Part shown: positions 6,448-14,262 of the stretch, piece after piece
Layout of the letters: every line of letters begins with the position of its first letter
How positions within the stretch are numbered: the first letter of the stretch is position 1
Translations under genes and position numbers: made by a program
Notes under the pieces: model-generated
Databases searched by the model: none
The model's input: only the letters and a program-made list of their open reading frames with translations
Told to the model about the DNA's origin: nothing
DNA from: Chitinophagales bacterium
Lineage (GTDB): Bacteria; Bacteroidota; Bacteroidia; Chitinophagales; JAHDHT01
Direction of reading: 5' to 3'
Length of the DNA stretch: 15,200 nt
Assembly: GCA_020631175.1 (NCBI GenBank)
Contig: JAHDHT010000059.1
Span: 1-15,200 of the forward strand

Positions 6448-9400
6448 ATGATCAAAGCATTACTTAACCTTAGACTTACCATGACGCTTGCAGTCGTTTT
6501 TGCCTGCTTTGGTATGTTCAATGAAGTATCTGCCCAATGTGGTAATGATGCTGGTACAATGCCGGGAGCATTCTCTCCGGCTTGTTCAGGAGCTTTTGTC
6601 AACACAACTACGACTGGAGAAATTATTCAGCCGGGTTACACTTTAACTTATGTATTACACGATGGGTCAGCAGCAGCAATTGGAACTGTTTACGGCGTGA
6701 ATGCAGATGGAGTTTTTGTGAATGACGGAACGTATCCTACAGATATTGACTTAGCAATCTCTGCTGTTATCTCAACAGTTGATGCTAACGGCAATCCTAA
6801 CTTAAACGATCCATGTCTGGCAATATCTGGAAATATTCAGCCGGTTCGTTTTTATGATCCGATTGTGATCAATTCAACTTCTTCTTGTAATGAAGTTACC
6901 GGAGTAAATTCAATCACTTTTAACATTACTGGTGGTGCTCCTGATTTTCCGGATAACAATAACTTCGTTTATGTTGTTGAAGGTGATTATGAGCCATTTT
7001 GTGGGTCTTCCCCATGTATTATTTCAACTCCGGGCCAAACCTTTACATTCAGTTTAACAAACCAACCAGATTACCAAATCACAGTTGTTGATGATGGTAA
7101 AGGTTGTGGAGCTTCATTTACAGGTCCTGGTTGTATCCAGTGTATGAATGATGCAGGTACTCCTAATGCACCTCAATTTATTTGTGATGGTGCAACAGCA
7201 AACGGACAAACAAATAATCCAACTGTTGATCCTGGTTCTTCAATTGTTTATGCTTTACATACTGGTTCTACTTCTGTTGGAACAATCTTAGCAACAAACA
7301 ATACAGGTGTTTTCGCAAATAATGGTACTTACCCAACAAATACACAGTTATATATTACTGCTTTAGTTGGTGAGTTAGGTGCAAACGGTCTTCCTGATGT
7401 AAATGATCCTTGTACAGATGTTCAGTTACCGGGTACTCCTGTTACTTTCTATGATGCTATCAACGTTACTGTAGGAACTACATGTGATGATGTATCTGGT
7501 ATTACAACTGTAACTTATGTAGTTTCTGGCGGAACTGGTTCTTATACTGTTTCAGGTTCTGATTCAGGTACGGCTACTGCCGGTGCTTCTAATGTATTTA
7601 CTTTACCGGAAGGATCTGGTACGATTACTTTAAATATTTCTGACAGTGCAGGTTGTACTGGTGGTGTTAACCAACCTTACTCTTGTGATGGTTGTGATAA
7701 CTTCGCAGGTTCTCCAAACGCACCTCAGCAGGTTTGTGCAGGTCAAACGGCTACTGGTACAGTATCTAATGCAGTTGTTGATCCTGGTTCTTCTTTAGTA
7801 TATGCTTTACATTCTGGTTCTACTTCAGTAGGAACAATTTACGCAACAAATACAACAGGAACTTTTGTAAATGATGGATCTTATCCAACAAACGTTCAGT
7901 TATATGTTTCTTCATTAGTTGGTGAGTTAGGTGCTAACGGTCTTCCTGATGTAAATGATCCTTGTACGGATGTTCAATTACCGGGTACTCCTGTTACTTT
8001 CCTTGATCCAATTTCTGTAACAATCTCTACTTCTTGTAATGATGTTTCTGGTGTTACTACAGTAACATATGTTGTTGCTGGTGGTACTGGTTCATACAAT
8101 GTTTCAGGTTCTGATACAGGAACTGCTGTTGCAGGTGCTACAAATACATTCTCTTTACCTGAAGGTTCAGGAACAATATCAATTAATGTAACAGACGGTG
8201 CGGGTTGCACAGGTTCTGATGCTGTGAATTATTTCTGTGACGGATGTTTCAACGATCCTGGAACTCCTTCAGCTGCTCAAACAGTTTGTTTTGGTGATAC
8301 TGGTGTAGGTACTGTTAATGATGCTGTTGTAGATGAAGGTATTTTAGTATATGCTTTACACACTGGTTCTACTTCTGTAGGAACTATTGTAGATGTAAAT
8401 ACAACTGGGGTATTCATTAATAACGGTTCGTACCCAACAAATACTCAATTATATGTTTCAACATTAGTTGGTCCTGACGGTGGCAACGGTGTTCCTGATG
8501 TAAATGATCCATGTACAGTGGTTATGTTACCAGGTACTCCTGTTACTTTCTTAACTGATGTTGTTGTTTCAATAAATACTTCTTGTGATATCGTATCTGG
8601 TATTACAACTGTTAACTATACCGTTTCTGGTGGAACCGGTACGTATACCGTTTCAGGTTCTGATTCAGGAACTACTTCTGCAGGTGCTACAAATACTTTC
8701 ACAATCGCTGAAGGTTCAGGTAACATTATTATTAATGTTGTGGATGGCGCAGGTTGTATGGGTGATGCAACATTACCGTATTCTTGTGATGGATGTGATA
8801 ATGACGCAGGAACACAAGCTCCACCTGTTGAAGCTTGTACAGGTGAAACTGTTAATGGTTCTGCTACAGGTGCTGTAGTTGATCCGGGTTCTTCTATCGT
8901 TTATGTTTTACATGATGGAAGTAATGGTGTCGGTACCATTTATGAAATCAATTCAACTGGTTCATTTACAAATAATGGTTCTTATCCAATTAATACTCCA
9001 TTATTCATCGCTACTATCGTTGGTGAAGTTGGTGCTAACGGATTACCTGATTTAAATGATCCTTGTACAGATGCAAATATCCCTGGTACTTTAGTTCAAT
9101 TCTATGGTCCTGTTGTGATTACTGATAACTTTGTTTGTGATGAAGTTTCTGGTGATTTAACTGTAACATTCACTGTTTCAGGTGGTGCTCCGTCATTCCC
9201 TGGTTCTACTGATCAATATACAATCGCAGGTTCTTATACTGGTACTGTTGGAGCTAATACTCCGGTATCTTTCGTAATTCCTGAAGGTTCTACTTCTTAT
9301 ACAATTAATGTAACAAATGACGGTGCAGGATGTAGCGCTATGACAACTCAACCATATCAGTGTGAAGGTTGTGATAATAATGCTGGTACTCCTAATGCTC

Positions 9401-12168
9401 CATTAACTGTTTGTTTCGGCGATTCTGCTAATGGACAAACAAATAACCCAACTGTTGATCCGGGTTCTTCTATTGTTTATGCTTTACATACAGGTTCTAC
9501 TTCTGTAGGAACTATTTTAGCAACAAATAGCACAGGAGTTTTCTTGAACAATGGTTCTTACCCAACAAATACACAATTATATATCACTGCTTTAGTAGGT
9601 GAGTTAGGTGCTAACGGTCTTCCTGATCTAAATGATCCTTGTACAGATGTTCAATTACCGGGTACTCCTGTTACTTTCTTAACAGATGTTGCAATTACAG
9701 TAAACACTGTGTGTAATGATGTTTCAGGTATTACTACTGTTACTTACGTTGTAAGTGGTGGTACAGGTACTTACACAATCTCTGGTTCTGATTCAGGAAC
9801 AGCTACTGCGGGTGCTGCTAATACTTTCACTTTAGCTGAAGGAGCTGGCACAATTACTATAAATGCAATTGATGGTGCCGGATGTGATGCCTCTGCTACT
9901 ACTAACTATTCTTGTGACGGATGTGACAATGATGCTGGTACACAGCCTGCTGGTCCACTTTTCGTTTGTTCTGGTGACAATGCAAATGCAATCACTACAG
10001 GTGAAAATGTTGACGAAGGTGTTTTAGTTTATGTATTACACAGTGGTTCAAACACAGTTGGTACTATTTACGATGTGAATGGTAGCGGTGTATTTGTAAA
10101 CAACGGATCTTATCCTGTAAATACACAATTATATGTTTCTGCAATAGTAGGTGATTTAGGTGCGAATGGCGTTCCTGATGTAAATGATCCTTGTACTGAT
10201 GCTAACTTACCGGGTACTCCTGTAACTTTCTTAACTCCAATCGTAATTAATGAATCTATTTCATGTGATGAGATTTCCGGTGTTTCAACTGTTACATTTA
10301 CTGTAGGTGGTGGTATGCCAATGGCAACCGGTTCTTCTTACACTATTTCTGGTTCTTACAATGGTACTGCTTCTGCAGGTCAAACCGTTACATTCACAGT
10401 TGCTGAAGGTTCTGGTACATTAACATTAAATGTTTCAGATAATGCAGGTTGTGATGCTTCTCAGGCGATTCCTTATAACTGTCAGGGTTGTAACAACGAA
10501 GCAGGTACTATGCCTCAGTTCCCACAAGTTGTTTGTTTCGGTGATCAGGCTTCTGCTCAAACAGCAGGTGCAAGTGCTGGTCCTGGTGCTTCATTAGTAT
10601 ACGCTTTACATACAGGTCAGAATTCTGTAGGTAACATTATTGATGTAAACACAACGGGTGTTTTCACCAACAACGGTTCTTACCCATATGGAACACAGTT
10701 ATACATCTCAGCTGTTGTAGCTGAATTAATTGGCGGTGCTCCAAATTTGAATGATCCATGTTTAGATGTTGCTTTACCAGGTACTCCTGTTACATTCAAC
10801 GCACCATTATCTGTTAATGGTTCTGGTGATTGTGATATGATAAGTGGTCAGTACACTGTAACTGTTCAGGTTTCAGGTGGAGCTGGCGGTACTTATACTG
10901 TTACAGGTGATTTCAACGGAACAATTTCTAACGGTACCTTAACTTTCGTTGATAACGGAGACGGTATTGTAAACTTAAATATTACAGATGCTAATGGATG
11001 TTCTGCTCCATATTCTGAAGCTTACCAATGTATGGGATGTCTTGGAAATGAAGCTGGTGTTCTTCCACAAAACTTAACACTTGCTTGTGCTGGTGATCAG
11101 GTGGCAATTACAACTGCAGGTGCAAGTATCTTATCTGGTTCTGTATTAGTATATGTATTACACGATGGTGATATCAATAACCCGGCTGATGTAAACACTT
11201 CTGGTGTATTTACAAATAACGGTAGCTATCCTACAAACACTCCAATGTTTGTTTGTGCTGTAGTTGGTGAGCCTGGACCTAATGGTATTCCTAACTTAAG
11301 TGATCCTTGTACAGCTGTTACAGATAACTGTGCTCCTGTTGGATTCCTTGATCCAATCGTAATCGATCACGATTATATTTGTGATAACTCTGTAGGTGAA
11401 TTCACTGTGAGCTTTAACATCTCTGGTGGTGGTCCTTCATTCCCGGGTACAAACCATGTTTATACTGTAACAGGTAACTACAATGGTACTGTAACCGCTG
11501 GTCCTACGCAAACATTCGGACCTCTTGGTGATGGTGATGTTTATAGCATCAACGTAATCAATGATGGTAAAGGATGTGCTGCTTCGATTATTAGTGATCC
11601 GATTCAGTGTGAGAAATTACCTATTGAATTAGTAAGCTTTACAGGTGAAGTTCAAGGTAACGGTAACTTATTAAAGTGGGTGACTGCTACTGAGATCAAT
11701 AACGATTATTTCACTTTAGAGCGTTCTGCTGATGGTATCGATTTCGAAAAAATCACTAACGTAGATGGAGCTGGTTTCTCTCAGCAAGATCTTTACTATG
11801 ATTACTTCGATGCTGATGCTCCTGCAGGTATTTCTTACTATCGTTTATCTCAAACTGACTTTGATGGTACTTTCGAAATCGTTGGTGTTATCCAGTTAAC
11901 AAGAGGTGAAGTTACAATGGAGATCACAGACTTAATGCCGAATCCGGTTAATAATTTATTAACGGTTAACTTCTTATCTGATACAAACACTGAAGTAGTT
12001 ATTAAAATTACTGATGTTGTTGGAAGAGTATTAGATCAAAGAGTAATTGATGTTAATCACAATGAAAATCAAACTGAATTCAACGTTGCTGACTTTGTTC
12101 CTGGTATCTATATGATTACCATCGAAGGAGAAAGCACAATGATTACAGATAAATTTATCAAGAAGTAA
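6448..12168 (+). CDS. Giant secreted nine-repeat protein with T9SS C-terminal sorting domain
   Basis: The 1906-residue protein begins with a Sec signal peptide (basic residues to R9, hydrophobic core about 10-24, likely cut after VSA29). Nine tandem repeats follow (31-1721), each about 184-200 residues. Residues 1724-1815 (LPIELVSFTGEV then LLKWVTATEINNDYFTLERS) are the module that commonly precedes sorting tails. The end (about 1823-1906: MPNPVNN, VVGRVLD, PGIYMITI, final KFIKK) is a type A T9SS sorting domain. It should therefore cross the inner membrane by Sec and the outer membrane by T9SS, and be cell-surface or released. The first half of each repeat is unfamiliar. The second half, with SGGTGSYTVSG and DGAGC, recalls SprB/PKD-like beta-sandwich repeats of gliding adhesins. 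Adhesin or stalk is inference; no enzyme motif is visible. The repeats are acidic, almost free of Lys/Arg, and lack Trp. The start is supported by the signal peptide. The gene stands alone, with its own terminator. Confidence 0.93.
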   Translation: MIKALLNLRLTMTLAVVFACFGMFNEVSAQCGNDAGTMPGAFSPACSGAFVNTTTTGEIIQPGYTLTYVLHDGSAAAIGTVYGVNADGVFVNDGTYPTDIDLAISAVISTVDANGNPNLNDPCLAISGNIQPVRFYDPIVINSTSSCNEVTGVNSITFNITGGAPDFPDNNNFVYVVEGDYEPFCGSSPCIISTPGQTFTFSLTNQPDYQITVVDDGKGCGASFTGPGCIQCMNDAGTPNAPQFICDGATANGQTNNPTVDPGSSIVYALHTGSTSVGTILATNNTGVFANNGTYPTNTQLYITALVGELGANGLPDVNDPCTDVQLPGTPVTFYDAINVTVGTTCDDVSGITTVTYVVSGGTGSYTVSGSDSGTATAGASNVFTLPEGSGTITLNISDSAGCTGGVNQPYSCDGCDNFAGSPNAPQQVCAGQTATGTVSNAVVDPGSSLVYALHSGSTSVGTIYATNTTGTFVNDGSYPTNVQLYVSSLVGELGANGLPDVNDPCTDVQLPGTPVTFLDPISVTISTSCNDVSGVTTVTYVVAGGTGSYNVSGSDTGTAVAGATNTFSLPEGSGTISINVTDGAGCTGSDAVNYFCDGCFNDPGTPSAAQTVCFGDTGVGTVNDAVVDEGILVYALHTGSTSVGTIVDVNTTGVFINNGSYPTNTQLYVSTLVGPDGGNGVPDVNDPCTVVMLPGTPVTFLTDVVVSINTSCDIVSGITTVNYTVSGGTGTYTVSGSDSGTTSAGATNTFTIAEGSGNIIINVVDGAGCMGDATLPYSCDGCDNDAGTQAPPVEACTGETVNGSATGAVVDPGSSIVYVLHDGSNGVGTIYEINSTGSFTNNGSYPINTPLFIATIVGEVGANGLPDLNDPCTDANIPGTLVQFYGPVVITDNFVCDEVSGDLTVTFTVSGGAPSFPGSTDQYTIAGSYTGTVGANTPVSFVIPEGSTSYTINVTNDGAGCSAMTTQPYQCEGCDNNAGTPNAPLTVCFGDSANGQTNNPTVDPGSSIVYALHTGSTSVGTILATNSTGVFLNNGSYPTNTQLYITALVGELGANGLPDLNDPCTDVQLPGTPVTFLTDVAITVNTVCNDVSGITTVTYVVSGGTGTYTISGSDSGTATAGAANTFTLAEGAGTITINAIDGAGCDASATTNYSCDGCDNDAGTQPAGPLFVCSGDNANAITTGENVDEGVLVYVLHSGSNTVGTIYDVNGSGVFVNNGSYPVNTQLYVSAIVGDLGANGVPDVNDPCTDANLPGTPVTFLTPIVINESISCDEISGVSTVTFTVGGGMPMATGSSYTISGSYNGTASAGQTVTFTVAEGSGTLTLNVSDNAGCDASQAIPYNCQGCNNEAGTMPQFPQVVCFGDQASAQTAGASAGPGASLVYALHTGQNSVGNIIDVNTTGVFTNNGSYPYGTQLYISAVVAELIGGAPNLNDPCLDVALPGTPVTFNAPLSVNGSGDCDMISGQYTVTVQVSGGAGGTYTVTGDFNGTISNGTLTFVDNGDGIVNLNITDANGCSAPYSEAYQCMGCLGNEAGVLPQNLTLACAGDQVAITTAGASILSGSVLVYVLHDGDINNPADVNTSGVFTNNGSYPTNTPMFVCAVVGEPGPNGIPNLSDPCTAVTDNCAPVGFLDPIVIDHDYICDNSVGEFTVSFNISGGGPSFPGTNHVYTVTGNYNGTVTAGPTQTFGPLGDGDVYSINVINDGKGCAASIISDPIQCEKLPIELVSFTGEVQGNGNLLKWVTATEINNDYFTLERSADGIDFEKITNVDGAGFSQQDLYYDYFDADAPAGISYYRLSQTDFDGTFEIVGVIQLTRGEVTMEITDLMPNPVNNLLTVNFLSDTNTEVVIKITDVVGRVLDQRVIDVNHNENQTEFNVADFVPGIYMITIEGESTMITDKFIKK
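6538..11610 (+). repeat. Nine tandem ~184-codon repeats inside the giant gene
   Basis: Units begin at the Cys codon of the G/Q-C-x-N-x-AG motif: 6538, 7141, 7693, 8245, 8794, 9370, 9922, 10489 and 11038. The array ends at the Cys codon 11608-11610. Periods are 603, 552, 552, 549, 576, 552, 567, 549 and about 573 bases. Each unit has six cysteines in the same places (unit start; VC-x-G; NDPC; the Cys before D-x-VSG; AGC or KGC; Y-x-C). Each also has one VY-x-LH histidine and a VFxNNGSYP segment, and most have an NGxPDxNDPC loop. Units 1 and 9 carry extra cysteines. Units 2, 3 and 6 share the most sequence and the exact 552-base length. The terminal units 1 and 9 are the most divergent. Confidence 0.93.
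11617..12165 (+). other. C-terminal T9SS module of the giant protein
   Basis: Residues 1724-1906 lie outside the repeats and regain normal Lys/Arg and Trp content. The first half is the fibronectin-like LPIELVSF...LKWVTATE...YYRLSQTDFDG module often found before sorting tails. The second half is the Por-secretion tail with PNP near 1831, GRVLD and GIYMITI, ending in a basic KFIKK. Confidence 0.9.
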
Positions 12169-12193
12169 AATTCTGATTAAATAAATAATACTT

Positions 12194-12230
12194 AAAAGGC
12201 TGTCTGATTTTCAGACAGCCTTTTTTTATT
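12194..12230 (+). terminator. Rho-independent terminator of the giant gene
   Basis: A perfect stem pairs 12194-12207 with 12211-12224 around a TTT loop. Its core is GGCTGTCTGA/TCAGACAGCC, flanked by A4 on the left, and seven Ts run from 12221 to 12227. It lies 25 bases after the stop codon at 12168. Confidence 0.95.
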
Positions 12231-12285
12231 GTCCTTTAGAAATAAACGGATGTATTTATAATTTTTCGAGTATAGATCAAGCCAT

Positions 12286-12315
12286 AAAAAAAGCGCAAAT
12301 TTAATTTGCGCTTTT
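12286..12315 (-). terminator. Rho-independent terminator of the FIST-kinase-receiver operon
   Basis: GCGCAAAT (12293-12300) pairs with ATTTGCGC (12304-12311) around a 3-base loop. It has A7 on the left (12286-12292) and T4 on the right. Read on the minus strand it ends in seven Ts and lies 22 bases past the response-regulator stop. It may also act weakly on the + strand as a back-up. Confidence 0.9.
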
Positions 12316-12337
12316 CTATATTAATATTTTCTATAGG

Positions 12338-12754
12338 TTAATCCGGGAATTCGCTGTTCATCCAATAGGCTTTTATCGAAGCCATCACGTCTAAGAACTT
12401 CTCATAACTAACCGGTTTTACCATGTAACCTGATATACCTAAATTAAATGTATTATATCTGTCCTGATCTTCTTTTGATGTAGTAAGAACAATAACCGGT
12501 ATTCTCTTTAAACGGTCAATATCTTTTATCTCTTCAAGAAATTCGATACCATTCATTCTTGGCATGTTTATATCCAATAAAATTAAACAGGGGAGTTTAT
12601 TGGTTTCATTCTGAAGATATTCTAAGGCTTCTTCACCATTTGAATGATGAACAAGATCATTTTTAATATCAATTTCTTTAATAGCACGGCGAACTGTTAT
12701 AGCATCAATTTCATCGTCTTCAAGTAGCATTATGGGTGCAGAATCGTTAATCAT
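12338..12754 (-). CDS. Single-domain response regulator (CheY/Rcp1-like)
   Basis: The 138-residue protein is a complete receiver domain and nothing else. It has the acidic pocket LLEDDEID (D13, D14), the phospho-acceptor D61 in LLDINMPRMNG, the switch Thr in VLTTS (T91/T92) and K113 in VKPVS. No DNA-binding or enzymatic output domain follows, so it must pass its signal by protein contact or act as a phosphate sink or relay. The LEDDEID start and the long helix about 40-53 are typical of Rcp1-type receivers partnered with PAS or phytochrome-like kinases. It starts 24 bases after the kinase stop on the same strand, is the last gene of the operon, and is followed by a terminator. Its partner is most likely the adjacent kinase. 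Confidence 0.95.
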   Translation of the reverse strand: MINDSAPIMLLEDDEIDAITVRRAIKEIDIKNDLVHHSNGEEALEYLQNETNKLPCLILLDINMPRMNGIEFLEEIKDIDRLKRIPVIVLTTSKEDQDRYNTFNLGISGYMVKPVSYEKFLDVMASIKAYWMNSEFPD

Positions 12755-12778
12755 TTTAATACTAATTTGAGTGTTAAT

Positions 12779-14257
12779 TTAGGATATATATTTCAAACTT
12801 TCAGGTAAAATAAATTTGAAGTTGGTAAACTTGTCTTTTTCCGATTCAATCCAAATCTTACCCTTTGCCCGATCAATTATCTTTTTTACAATTGAAAGTC
12901 CAACTCCGGTACTGTTATATTCATCCTTCCGAACCAAAGTTTGAAAAATTTCGAATATCTTTTTATGATACTTTTCTTCAATACCTGCTCCGTTATCTTT
13001 GAAATTGAAACTTAAAAAACCAGGATGTTCATTATCCATATAGATTTCTAATTTACCTTCATCACCTTTATTATTATACTTTATTGCATTACTAATAAGA
13101 TTCTGGAAAATTTGTTTCAATTTAGTTTCTTCAAAAACAACGGTAGGTAATGCTGACTTTATTTCTATGTCGAATTTTCTTTCTGTTTCTATTCCTGCTG
13201 TTATTTCATTGATTAATGCAGAACAATCAATAGGACGTTCGTCATTTGTACTTTTATCTGCTTTAGAATACTTTAATATTCCATCAATTAATTTGAACAT
13301 ACGCATTACGCGCTGAGACAAAAGATTAAGATACTTTTTACCGGTATCATCCAGCTTATCTGCATAATCCGTTTTAATATAATGAGCGATCGTTTCAATT
13401 CCTCTGAGAGGAGCTTTTAAATCATGTGAAACAACATATGCAAAATCTTTCAATTCCTGATTTAAAGACTCAAGGTCTTCAATCAAAAGAATTCTCTGTT
13501 CTTCAGCTTTTTTACGCTCTGTTATATCGCGGCTAACCGCCATTACGTAACCCTGACCATTAAAATCCATATAACGGGCACTTACTTCAATTGGGTAACA
13601 TACTCCGTCTTTACGTTCGTTTTCTCCTTCGAGAATAACCCCATCAGGGTTTGCTTTTAAAGTTTCTATATGATTATTCCAGTCTTCATCTGTTTTAAAA
13701 ACCTTATCGAAATCTTTTATTTTATTATTGATGATTTCGCTCTTTTCAAAGCCTAAACTGTTGACTACAGCTTCATTTACATAGGTAATTGTACCGTCTT
13801 CACTTGCAATTAAAAGAGAATCTTTACTTTGATCGATCAAACTTTGAATTAAAAGCAAACGTTCTTCAACTTCTTTTATCTGCTTAGTCTGCTTTTTAAT
13901 TACATCTGCAATTTTTAATAAATCATCACCCTCTTCGGCTTTTGCTTCATTTACAGGTGTATCTTCATTTACGGCAAATCGAATCGAACTTAATTCTTTA
14001 ATACTTTCTCTTAATTTGAAAAGCAATGAATTGTTTCGTTCAGATTCTTCTCTTAATGAACTGTTGGCTTCTTCAAGTTCTTCCGAACTCAATTCCATGG
14101 AACGCTCAAGAAGTTTACGATCCTCCTCATAATGCATGTACGATTTTTCGACCGCTTCAATAAAAGGGATCATATGTTCAGGTATATGATCTTCATCTCC
14201 GATCAATCGCCTGATTTGTCGTTTTAATAGCTTATTCTCAATTTTCAACTTAATCAT
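12779..14257 (-). CDS. Soluble PAS-domain sensor histidine kinase, FIST-associated
   Basis: The 492-residue protein has no signal peptide or membrane segment, so it is cytoplasmic. Residues 1-137 are charged and helical, largely coiled coil (KLKIENKLLKRQIRR, then KLLERSMELSSEELEEANSSLR). A PAS domain (about 138-250) ends in the usual AVSRDITERKKAEE. The dimerisation/phospho-acceptor domain carries H278 in FAYVVSHDLKAPLRGI. The HATPase domain has the N box QNLISNAIKYN (385-395), DNGAGI (421-426), FEIFQTL (435-441) and GVGLSIV (451-457). All catalytic motifs are intact. It starts 5 bases after the FIST gene stop and ends 24 bases before the receiver gene. The FIST protein is therefore the probable sensor input, perhaps contacting the N-terminal coiled coil, and the receiver the phosphate target. 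The PAS ligand cannot be told from sequence. Confidence 0.95.
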   Translation of the reverse strand: MIKLKIENKLLKRQIRRLIGDEDHIPEHMIPFIEAVEKSYMHYEEDRKLLERSMELSSEELEEANSSLREESERNNSLLFKLRESIKELSSIRFAVNEDTPVNEAKAEEGDDLLKIADVIKKQTKQIKEVEERLLLIQSLIDQSKDSLLIASEDGTITYVNEAVVNSLGFEKSEIINNKIKDFDKVFKTDEDWNNHIETLKANPDGVILEGENERKDGVCYPIEVSARYMDFNGQGYVMAVSRDITERKKAEEQRILLIEDLESLNQELKDFAYVVSHDLKAPLRGIETIAHYIKTDYADKLDDTGKKYLNLLSQRVMRMFKLIDGILKYSKADKSTNDERPIDCSALINEITAGIETERKFDIEIKSALPTVVFEETKLKQIFQNLISNAIKYNNKGDEGKLEIYMDNEHPGFLSFNFKDNGAGIEEKYHKKIFEIFQTLVRKDEYNSTGVGLSIVKKIIDRAKGKIWIESEKDKFTNFKFILPESLKYIS

Positions 14258-14262
14258 TAAGA

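Larger units (their letters stand above)
12169..12337. other. Convergent intergenic region
   Basis: The giant gene (+) and the receiver gene (-) converge here. The region contains the two terminators described separately, about 55 bases apart. I see no gene or promoter in the spacer between them. Confidence 0.85.

Noticed and set aside
8585..8878. 97-codon + strand frame inside the giant gene
   Set aside because: It is a shifted shadow of the repeat array; its leucine/valine-rich, repetitive sequence follows from T-rich codons of the true frame.
6538..11610. Repeat array considered as CRISPR, satellite or assembly artefact
   Set aside because: The units keep one reading frame, differ by many silent and replacement changes, and are framed by a signal peptide and a sorting tail, so this is a genuine protein repeat.
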